A stretch of 7,348 nucleotides of DNA from a bacterium (GTDB lineage Bacteria > UBA3054), in contig JAFYIM010000459.1 in assembly GCA_017538635.1 (NCBI GenBank), forward strand, positions 1 to 7,348, in the 5' to 3' direction. Position numbers and translations under genes: made by a program. The notes under the pieces were generated by a model. The model saw only the letters and a list, made by a program, of their open reading frames with translations, had not been told where the DNA came from and did no database searches. This document shows positions 1-5,480 of this stretch, piece after piece. Every line of letters begins with the position of its first letter. Positions within the stretch are counted from its first letter, which is position 1.

Positions 1-205
1 GATCGGCAGGACCTTCCGGCACTTCAAGGGCAACCGCTATCGCCTGGAGGGCTATGCCAAGGATTCCGAGACCTTGGAAGAAATGGTCGTCTATCGCCAA
101 CTCTATGGTGAAGGCGGCCTCTGGGTACGCCCTGCTAAGATGTTTTTCGAGACGATAGAGCGCGATGGAAAAATGATAAAGCGTTTCGAACTGGAGGAAG
201 AATAA
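1..205 (+). CDS. DUF1653 domain protein, C-terminal part (5' end outside window)
   Basis: The open frame enters from the left edge (first full codon at base 2) and gives 67 residues before TAA at 203-205. It contains the pattern of the small DUF1653 family: RHFKGNRY near the start, then SETLEEMVVYRQLYG, GLWVRP, MFFETI and a closing RFE. Family members are usually about 65-80 residues, so only the start codon and a few residues are probably missing. The biochemical role of the family is not established; it may be a small SH3-like or beta-barrel domain, but that is recollection rather than something visible here. The stop codon shares its last A with the ATG of the following macrodomain gene (TAATG), so the two are probably cotranscribed and translationally coupled. 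Confidence 0.85.
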   Translation, partial: IGRTFRHFKGNRYRLEGYAKDSETLEEMVVYRQLYGEGGLWVRPAKMFFETIERDGKMIKRFELEEE

Positions 206-729
206 TGGCGAAGATGATCGTAGTTAAGGGAGACATCACGACTCTGAAGGTCGATGCTATCGTCAATGCCGCCAATCAGGTGATGCTCGGCGGGGGAGGC
301 GTGGACGGCGCTATCCATCGCGCTGCCGGCAGGGAATTGTTCGAAGCCTGCCTTAAGGTCCCTGAAGTCAGGTCAGGCGTCAGATGCCCGACCGGCGAGG
401 CCAGAATTACTCCCGGCTTCAAGCTTCCCGCCAAATACGTCATCCACACAGTCGGCCCGGTCTATTGCGACGGAACGAAAGGTGAAGCGGAAAAGCTTGC
501 GAATTGTTATAAAAATTCGCTGAGACTTGCGTTTGAGAATGGCTGCCAAACGATTGCGTTCCCTTGCATCTCCACAGGCGTTTACGGATATCCTATCGAG
601 GAAGCCTCTGAGATCGCCGTAAGAGAAACGAAAGCCTTCCTCGCTGCTCATCCGGAAATGGAAGTTATCTTCTGCTGCTTCTCGGAAAGAGACAAGACCA
701 TTTACGAAAATCTGCTGAACGCCAATTAG
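205..729 (+). CDS. ymdB: YmdB-like macrodomain protein (O-acetyl-ADP-ribose deacetylase family)
   Basis: This is a 174-residue single-domain protein of normal family length (E. coli YmdB is about 177). Macrodomain signatures appear in order: GDIT at 9-12, NAAN at 21-24, the phosphate-binding glycine loop GGGGVDGAIH at 29-38, CPTGEA at 61-66, HTVGP at 81-85 and STGVYGYP at 123-130. The catalytic-region Asn (N24) and Asp (D34) of MacroD/YmdB enzymes are retained. The family hydrolyses O-acetyl-ADP-ribose or removes ADP-ribose from acidic residues in the cytoplasm; the native substrate here is unknown. No signal peptide is present. The start at 205 is supported by GGAGG at 193-197, seven bases upstream, inside the end of the DUF1653 gene. 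ATG at 214 is possible but less well placed. The gene is probably in an operon with DUF1653 and is followed by a 44-base gap. Confidence 0.95.
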   Translation: MAKMIVVKGDITTLKVDAIVNAANQVMLGGGGVDGAIHRAAGRELFEACLKVPEVRSGVRCPTGEARITPGFKLPAKYVIHTVGPVYCDGTKGEAEKLANCYKNSLRLAFENGCQTIAFPCISTGVYGYPIEEASEIAVRETKAFLAAHPEMEVIFCCFSERDKTIYENLLNAN

Positions 730-760
730 GTTTTTGCTAAAATATCCATTAGTAAAAAAC
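730..760. repeat. imperfect AT-rich inverted repeat in the ymdB to beta-helix gene gap
   Basis: GTTTTTGCTAA (730-740) pairs with TTAGTAAAAAAC (749-760) around an 8-base spacer. This needs one bulged A and one G-T pair. The arm is mostly A-T, so it is a poor intrinsic terminator. It overlaps the extended -10-like sequence at 735-743 and could be an operator or chance AT-rich symmetry. Confidence 0.3.
735..743 (+). promoter_or_regulatory. candidate extended -10 promoter for the beta-helix gene
   Basis: TGCTAAAAT fits the extended -10 form TGnTATAAT with one mismatch. A transcript starting about seven bases downstream, near 750, would have a leader of about 24 bases containing AGGGA at 764-768, just before the ATG at 774. 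No convincing -35 hexamer is visible. A nearly identical motif (TGCTATAAT) lies upstream of polC. Confidence 0.5.
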
Positions 761-773
761 AATAGGGATTGAT

Positions 774-3320
774 ATGAAAAAGACTTTTTTGGTTTTGGCT
801 CTTTTGAGCGCGGTCTCGGTCTTGGCGGATGAAGCCTGGTCGAATATCATCGCTTTGGACAACGAGTCCATCGGCACTATAATTCAGCTGCTTCCCACCG
901 ACGAGATGGCGTATTCCACCAAGTGGGCTCCGGGAGAAGGAAGGTCGGCGGAAGTTACGGCTGCGGCCGGTGAGGAAGATCCGCTGCAAATATTCGTAAC
1001 GACTGTGGACGGCGACGAGGGAAAGTTCGTTTGGGATTATCAGGAGGGAAGTTTTGACGGACTTTCTTCTGAGGAAACCTACACCTTAACCCACACCATC
1101 TCCAACGAGGAAGGCGTTCTTGACGTTAAGACGGCCTCGGTGGAGATACTGCCTGAGCCTATGTTCGCTTTCTTTGGTCTTGTTCTTTTGGGTCTGCTTT
1201 TCGGAAGAAGGAAAGCGGCTGCCTGCTTCGTGCTCACTTGCGTTTTGGCCGGGAGCCTTCTGGCCGAGGATATCGTGAGCGACGTTAATATTTCTTCCCG
1301 CTGGCCCTGGGAGGGGAAAGTCGATATCGACTACACCATAGGCGGGAAAACGAACGTGCCCTGCAACGTGGCCTTCTTCGGCAGGGGCGACAAGGACAAG
1401 GAATTCGCTTTGACGACGCTTTCCGGCGACGGAGCGGAAGGAACGGTGCCTGGCGCCGGACAGTACAGAGTTACTTGGGACGCCAAGGCGGACATCCCGG
1501 AAGTCAGTTACGAGGCTTTCAAGGTGAAAGTTCAGGCTGAGTCCACGGCTCAGAAAGACAACACTGTGAACGTGGTCTTCGAGGGCGATACGGCGACGGT
1601 CTCCGTAGCCGAAAACATTACGGATTATGTGACTGTGAAAATCGACGGCGCAGACGTGGAGCTTACCCAGAGCGCCAGCGTTTCGGACAGCACAGTGGGC
1701 GAGATAACCTACAACGTCACCGGCTCCTCCGACAACGGGTCTTTTTACATGACAGGCAGATTCAAAGCGACGGTCAACATCAAGGACCTCAACCTCACTA
1801 GCACGTCTGGTTCACCTTTTAATATCGACGACGGCAAGCGCATCAATATCGGCATCGAGGGCACGAACACCTTCGTTGACAGCGCAAAAGGCTCTCAGAA
1901 AGCCTGCTTCGTTGTCAAAGGGCATCCGGAAGTCACCGGTTCAGGTATTATGACGGTCACTGGCAACAAAAAGCACGCTATCAAGACCGGCGAATATATG
2001 GAACTGAAGAAGAAATTCACCGGCAAGATCATTGTTCTGGGCGCCAAGGGCGACGGACTACACATCGGCCAGTATTTCGAGATGAACGGCGGCACGGTCA
2101 AAGTTGATCCGGTGGATGACGACGGCATCCAGGTGGAAGCCAATCTGGAAGGCGACGAATTCGACGGCCAGTGCTTCTTGAAGGGCGGCACGATCGACAT
2201 CAAGTCCGCGGCCATCGACGTCAAAGGCATAAAGTGCGACAGCGACATGCTGATAACCAATACCACTGTTAAGATCAACTGCAACGCCGTCGCCAAGGCC
2301 GCCAAAGGCATAAGGTGCGGCGGCAACATGACGGTCCAGAGCGGCAGCAGCATAACGGTAACTACGGCCGGACAGGGCATTGTATGGCTCAGCGGAGAGA
2401 CCAACACCACGGCCTGCGCCGGCATCAAATGCGTCGGCAATCTGAACATCTTGGGCGGCATGCTTAATTTGACTTCCACCGGTTCCGGCGGCAAGGGGAT
2501 GAACGTCGAAGGCGACCTTTATATTAAGGACGGCGACATAACCGTGAAGACTAAAGGAGGCCTCTACTACAACGACGGAACTACAGAGGATACGGATTAC
2601 CAGGGTGATCCCGGCGAAGTGAGCGACGACTATAAAAGCTCGCCCAAGGGCATCAAAGTTGACGGCAACGTCACTATTGACGGGGGTAACATCAATGTTT
2701 CCACCGTTGGCAACAACGGCGAGGGCATCGAGAGCAAAAAGATCCTGACGATCAACGACGGAACGTTCACCATAGACGCCAGGGACGACGGATTCAACGC
2801 CGCAGACGGCATTGAGATCTGCGGCGGAACGTTCAATATAGTCTCCAAGGTAAACGACGGCATCGACAGCAACGGCGATCTGCACATCAAGGGCGGAACG
2901 ATCGTAGCTTGCGGCGGCCTCGGCAAGGAACGAGGATTGGACGCCACGGAAAGAGTGCTATTGACCGGCGGCAGCGTCATGGCTATCGGCGGCTGCAACA
3001 ACACCGTAACGGAAGTCAAGAGCTCCCAGGCTTTGATAGACGTTGAAGGAAAATTCAAACCCGGCGACAGGATCACTGTAAAGGCGAAGGATGGCGAGGA
3101 AACGCTGGCGGAGTTCGTTGTTCCCGACAAATACGATCCCTCCACCATAGAAGCCATGGCCAAAGGGATAAAGGCCGTGGGCGGCTTGCTTGAGGGCAAC
3201 ATATTGATAAGCATTCCCGATCTTACGGTAGGCAAGACTTACACGGTTTACAGAGGTTCCCAAATCGTGGGCGAAGCGGAAGCCGCCAAGGATTATAAGA
3301 ATCCGGGAGATAAGGAGTAA
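774..3320 (+). CDS. exported Cthe_2159-type beta-helix carbohydrate-binding protein with an internal PEP-CTERM-like and second signal segment
   Basis: This is an 848-residue protein. Residues 1-18 are a Sec signal peptide (KK, then a hydrophobic core, cleavage likely after VLA). Residues 19-125 form an acidic beta-type domain with a YTLTHTI strand. Residues 126-147 read LPEP, a hydrophobic stretch, then GRRK, which is a PEP-CTERM-like sorting tail. Residues 148-165 are again hydrophobic and end in LLAED, like a second signal peptide. Residues 166-256 are a small beta module (VSDV, RWPWEGKVDIDY, YRVTWD). From about 260 to 848 the protein resembles the Cthe_2159 (formerly DUF4353) family: a lead-in with FNIDDGKRINIGIEG at 349-363, about eleven beta-helix rungs at 428-740, then a C-terminal cap with ISIPDLTVGKTYTVYRG at 813-828. 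Cthe_2159 itself was reported to bind cellulose and acidic sugars, with calcium in the helix. Binding here is inferred, and the acidic DDG loops fit it. The start is supported by AGGGA at 764-768. Confidence 0.85.
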   Translation: MKKTFLVLALLSAVSVLADEAWSNIIALDNESIGTIIQLLPTDEMAYSTKWAPGEGRSAEVTAAAGEEDPLQIFVTTVDGDEGKFVWDYQEGSFDGLSSEETYTLTHTISNEEGVLDVKTASVEILPEPMFAFFGLVLLGLLFGRRKAAACFVLTCVLAGSLLAEDIVSDVNISSRWPWEGKVDIDYTIGGKTNVPCNVAFFGRGDKDKEFALTTLSGDGAEGTVPGAGQYRVTWDAKADIPEVSYEAFKVKVQAESTAQKDNTVNVVFEGDTATVSVAENITDYVTVKIDGADVELTQSASVSDSTVGEITYNVTGSSDNGSFYMTGRFKATVNIKDLNLTSTSGSPFNIDDGKRINIGIEGTNTFVDSAKGSQKACFVVKGHPEVTGSGIMTVTGNKKHAIKTGEYMELKKKFTGKIIVLGAKGDGLHIGQYFEMNGGTVKVDPVDDDGIQVEANLEGDEFDGQCFLKGGTIDIKSAAIDVKGIKCDSDMLITNTTVKINCNAVAKAAKGIRCGGNMTVQSGSSITVTTAGQGIVWLSGETNTTACAGIKCVGNLNILGGMLNLTSTGSGGKGMNVEGDLYIKDGDITVKTKGGLYYNDGTTEDTDYQGDPGEVSDDYKSSPKGIKVDGNVTIDGGNINVSTVGNNGEGIESKKILTINDGTFTIDARDDGFNAADGIEICGGTFNIVSKVNDGIDSNGDLHIKGGTIVACGGLGKERGLDATERVLLTGGSVMAIGGCNNTVTEVKSSQALIDVEGKFKPGDRITVKAKDGEETLAEFVVPDKYDPSTIEAMAKGIKAVGGLLEGNILISIPDLTVGKTYTVYRGSQIVGEAEAAKDYKNPGDKE
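1152..1268 (+). other. PEP-CTERM-like tail fused in frame to a signal-peptide-like segment (possible membrane hairpin)
   Basis: The codons for residues 127-165 encode PEP, a 15-residue hydrophobic run (130-144), RRK (145-147), a second hydrophobic run (148-163) and an AED cleavage-like end. By the positive-inside rule, RRK would face the cytoplasm and both flanking domains would lie outside. Alternatively it marks the junction of two formerly separate genes, one ending in a sorting tail and the next starting with a signal peptide. No stop codon or frame break separates them, and no good Shine-Dalgarno precedes the internal ATG at 1161. Confidence 0.6.
2055..2993 (+). repeat. beta-helix rung repeats in the Cthe_2159-type domain (about 11 copies)
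   Basis: Degenerate protein-level repeats of about 22-50 residues start at G428, G451, G485, G512, G550, G575, G626, G651, G673, G696 and G721. The core pattern is G-I-x-x-x-G-[ND]-[LVM]-x-I-x-G-G-[TN]-[IF]-x-[IV], with DD, ND or GE before many of the leading glycines. At the DNA level this shows as recurring GGCATC, GACGGC and GGCGGAACG runs. The long third to fifth intervals and the insertion at 595-625 suggest loops leaving the helix between rungs. Confidence 0.8.
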
Positions 3321-3344
3321 ATAAACTTTTTCCGCGTTTTTTAA

Positions 3345-3350
3345 TAAAAT
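3345..3350 (+). promoter_or_regulatory. weak candidate -10 element upstream of the three-paralogue run
   Basis: TAAAAT follows a T-rich stretch in the 67-base gap after the beta-helix gene. A start about seven bases downstream would leave a leader of roughly 30 bases carrying AGGGGA at 3377-3382 before the ATG at 3388. No TG extension or clear -35 is seen. No terminator hairpin was found in this gap either, so readthrough from the upstream gene remains possible. Confidence 0.3.
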
Positions 3351-3387
3351 AAGAGATGGTATTACAATAACCGACAAGGGGAATATT

Positions 3388-4050
3388 ATGTTCAAAAAAC
3401 ATCTTGCAATTGCTGTTTTGCTGCTTTTGGCGGCCGGAACTGTCTTCGCCGGGGAAAAACTGCTTACGCCTGAAAAATTTGAAGGCAAAACGACTTTCAC
3501 TTTCAAAGGCGATCTTAAGGATGAATGGTACGAATCTTTGAAAGCTGGGAGCGCGGCTTTCATGATCATAAAAACCGAGACCAATCTCGTAGAGTCGGTT
3601 TTGGCCGACATGGTGAAAAGCAGCATTGGTTATGAGGAAAAAGGGAAACAAAAACTTCAGGTCAAAACAAAAGGCAAGATGAAATGGTCTATAAAAAGCA
3701 TTCCTACCAGCGAATATTTAGAAGGAGCCGTCGGAACCTCTGAAGGAAACAACTACGTTGATTTCCAAATAAGGGAGATCAGCGTTAAACTGAAAGGGAC
3801 AATGAGCATGGTCAAGGCCCCGCCCTGCAACGTCACGCTCACGGAAGCAGTAAACAGCGGGAGCAAAGTTTTCCAGAATTATGAGATCATGCCCGAGCCA
3901 AAGGGCAAAAAGTTGAAATACTCTCACAAGGACGACAAACAGAAAATCAAAATGACCGTGAGCGAAAAGACCAAGCAATACACTCTGGCCTGGACGCTGA
4001 ACGAGGAATGCGTTATTCCAAAATTCACATCCGTATCTTCGGAAAAATAG
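3388..4050 (+). CDS. small secreted lysine-rich protein, two-unit family, paralogue 1
   Basis: I do not recognise the family. The 220-residue product begins with a clear Sec signal peptide (FKK, a leucine/alanine-rich core, cleavage likely after VFA at residue 21). The mature part is lysine-rich with no further membrane segment. Two similar halves can be seen. Unit A runs about 31-112 with GKTTFTFKGDL at 33-43 and KLQVKTKGKMKWSI at 89-102. Unit B runs about 129-213 with ISVKLKGTM at 131-139 and KIKMTVSEKTKQYTLAW at 186-202, ending CVIPKF. The same two-unit plan and motifs occur in the next two genes, though overall sequence is very divergent. Alternating hydrophobic and polar residues around the motifs suggest beta strands. 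AGGGGA five bases before the ATG supports the start. It is likely the first gene of a run ending at the terminator at 5391-5424. Function is unknown; an envelope or extracellular role is inferred only from the signal peptide. Confidence 0.85.
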   Translation: MFKKHLAIAVLLLLAAGTVFAGEKLLTPEKFEGKTTFTFKGDLKDEWYESLKAGSAAFMIIKTETNLVESVLADMVKSSIGYEEKGKQKLQVKTKGKMKWSIKSIPTSEYLEGAVGTSEGNNYVDFQIREISVKLKGTMSMVKAPPCNVTLTEAVNSGSKVFQNYEIMPEPKGKKLKYSHKDDKQKIKMTVSEKTKQYTLAWTLNEECVIPKFTSVSSEK

Positions 4051-4080
4051 TTTTGTCACCAACAACCACAGGATAAAACC

Positions 4081-4698
4081 ATGAAAAAACTTACACTTCT
4101 TTTATTAGCGCTTTTTGTTTCCGCTTCTCTGTATGGAGGAGAAATCTTCACAGGCAAAGTTAGTATCAACATGAAGGGTGAAGTCACCGAACAGATGATC
4201 AGCCTGCTCGAATCAGAAAACCCGCTTGAACTTCTCAAAGACTCGGCTGATTACATCACATTCCCTGTTACCCTTAAGGAAGGGAAAAAAGGCTGGACTT
4301 ATGAAGATTCTGAAATGAAGATCACCTATAAGCCTAAAAACAAAAAATTCACACTTACTTTAAAGAAAGCCTGCTTAACGCCTGCGACTGGCAACGAAGA
4401 AACTTCTGAATCTGCTAAAATGAGCAAGGGAAAGTTAAAATGCAGCGGTACCATGACAGAAGACATCACCCCCAATCTCGAGCAAGGAACGCCAATTGGA
4501 TTGACCGATCATTATCTCGATCAGAGATTATGGAGCCAGTCCTGGAAATTGCAGAAAAAAGGCAAAAATTGGATCCTTAAAGAGAAAGAAACGGAATGCG
4601 TGGTAAGTGTCAAGATCACGCCGAAAAACAAAACCGCCAAGTGCGTCTTAAAAGTTAGCGGCCACTGGATCAGCCCTATGCTTTTCCACCCCAATTGA
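4081..4698 (+). CDS. small secreted lysine-rich protein, two-unit family, paralogue 2
   Basis: This 205-residue product has a Sec signal peptide at about 1-20 (MKK, a leucine-rich core, then SLYGGE; the cleavage point is uncertain). It shows the internal duplication best. Unit A (about 23-101) has GKVSINMKGEV at 25-35 and MKITYKPKNKKFTLTL at 79-94, ending ACLTP. Unit B (about 115-199) has KGKLKCSGTM at 116-125, then KKGKNWILK at 159-167 and VSVKITPKNKTAKCVLKVS at 175-193, ending WISP. The shared KITxKPKNK or KITPKNK string makes the two halves clearly alike. The linker at 102-114 is rich in Glu and Ser. The gene starts 30 bases after paralogue 1, with AGGA at 4070-4073 upstream of the ATG. 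No enzymatic motif was recognised, and function is unknown. Confidence 0.87.
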   Translation: MKKLTLLLLALFVSASLYGGEIFTGKVSINMKGEVTEQMISLLESENPLELLKDSADYITFPVTLKEGKKGWTYEDSEMKITYKPKNKKFTLTLKKACLTPATGNEETSESAKMSKGKLKCSGTMTEDITPNLEQGTPIGLTDHYLDQRLWSQSWKLQKKGKNWILKEKETECVVSVKITPKNKTAKCVLKVSGHWISPMLFHPN

Positions 4699-4738
4699 TC
4701 TTTGAATTTTTATATTCATAACTAGAAATAAATCAAAT

Positions 4739-5365
4739 ATGAAAAAGCTTCTTGTCGCCGCGGTTTTATTTTTCTGCCTAGGCGCTTCTGCCGATACCTT
4801 CGACAGCCTTTTCAAAGGCAAGACGACCATCAAACTCAGCGGTACTTTGCAGTCCGAACTTGAGAATATGTTGAAGGATCCCGAGAATTATCCCTTGGTC
4901 ATACAGAAACGCCGCGAGGGGATATCCTCCGCGCTGCCTGTAACGGAAACTAAGACGGGCGTCTATTCTTCTGACAACATGGGCGAAAAGATCAAGTACA
5001 CCCTAAAGAACAAGAAGTTCCAGTACAAGTCCAACTACTCGGATCTTCTTTGGATCAGCGTGATGAACGGTGAAGACGTCCTGGAGCAGGATTCGCCGAC
5101 CAAGACGAAAATCAAATGTACTGGAAGTCTCTCCAATGTTGATCCCACGCTTCTGAAAGTTTACAGCTTTCAGATCATGGAATTCGCAAGCAAGGAGGCT
5201 TTTCTCTACAGAAAGTTCAAATTGGAAAAGGTTGGCAAGAACCTGGCTCTGAAGGGCGCCGAAAGCGGCCTTAAATTCAGCGCCAAGGTCACTTCCAAGG
5301 GCAAGGTCAAGCTCTCTTTCTCTTGCAATGAAAGTTATGTTAGGCCGGAATTCACCAATCCATGA
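4739..5365 (+). CDS. small secreted lysine-rich protein, two-unit family, paralogue 3
   Basis: This 208-residue product begins with a Sec signal peptide (MKK, hydrophobic core, cleavage likely after ASA at residue 18). Unit A (about 25-107) has FKGKTTIKLSGTL at 25-37 and EKIKYTLKNKKFQYK at 83-97, ending LLWIS. Unit B (about 121-204) has TKTKIKCTGSL at 121-131, KVGKNLALKG at 164-173 and LKFSAKVTSKGKVKLSF at 178-194, ending YVRPEF. The GKNxxLK string is shared with unit B of paralogue 2. The gap from paralogue 2 is 40 bases and AT-rich. There is no clear Shine-Dalgarno before the ATG; a TATATT at 4711-4716 could supply a separate promoter. A perfect terminator hairpin follows 25 bases after the stop. 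Function is unknown. Confidence 0.86.
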   Translation: MKKLLVAAVLFFCLGASADTFDSLFKGKTTIKLSGTLQSELENMLKDPENYPLVIQKRREGISSALPVTETKTGVYSSDNMGEKIKYTLKNKKFQYKSNYSDLLWISVMNGEDVLEQDSPTKTKIKCTGSLSNVDPTLLKVYSFQIMEFASKEAFLYRKFKLEKVGKNLALKGAESGLKFSAKVTSKGKVKLSFSCNESYVRPEFTNP

Positions 5366-5390
5366 TTTTTTGTTAGGAATTTCATGGCTG

Positions 5391-5424
5391 AAACCCGGAG
5401 CGCAAAGCTCCGGGTTTTTTGTTT
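5391..5424 (+). terminator. strong rho-independent terminator after the three-paralogue run
   Basis: AAACCCGGAGC (5391-5401) and GCTCCGGGTTT (5407-5417) form a perfect 11-base-pair stem with a GCAAA loop. The stem runs into TTTTTTGTTT (5415-5424). The T tract lies only on the + strand side, so it ends rightward transcription. It separates the secreted-protein genes from polC. Confidence 0.95.
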
Positions 5425-5465
5425 AACTGCGGAGTTTGCGAGCATTTATATGATGCGTGACGATT

Positions 5466-5474
5466 TGCTATAAT
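5466..5474 (+). promoter_or_regulatory. extended -10 promoter directly before polC (possibly leaderless transcript)
   Basis: TGCTATAAT is a perfect match to the extended -10 consensus TGnTATAAT. The -10 hexamer ends at 5474. Typical initiation about seven bases later falls at or within a base or two of the A of ATG 5481, and no Shine-Dalgarno precedes that ATG. Bases at the -35 position (5446-5451) do not match TTGACA, as is common for extended -10 promoters. Confidence 0.65.
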
Positions 5475-5480
5475 ATTTGT

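Noticed and set aside
1161..1163. Internal ATG as the start of a separate beta-helix gene
   Set aside because: There is no suitably spaced Shine-Dalgarno (the nearest GGAG is about 15 bases away), and the frame is continuous from the well-supported start at 774. A fusion is still possible and is reported as a finding.
2200..2950. Recurring short GGCATC, GACGGC and GGCGGAACG runs that look like a repeat array
   Set aside because: The spacing is irregular and the repeats are in frame with protein rungs, so they are coding repeats rather than CRISPR or satellite DNA.
1895..3235. Several overlapping antisense open frames opposite the beta-helix gene
   Set aside because: They arise from the repetitive Gly/Asp codons of the beta-helix rungs; products are Pro/Ser/Leu- or Ala/Val/Asp-rich without domain signatures.
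3321..3387. Terminator after the beta-helix gene
   Set aside because: The gap has T-rich stretches but no inverted repeat that could form a GC stem before them.
4769..4795. Possible lipoprotein signal at Cys13 of paralogue 3
   Set aside because: Residues before the Cys (LFF) do not fit a lipobox, and a normal ASA cleavage site follows.
5457..5480. Upstream in-frame GTG as an alternative polC start
   Set aside because: It would place the perfect extended -10 inside the coding region, and no ribosome site was identified for it.
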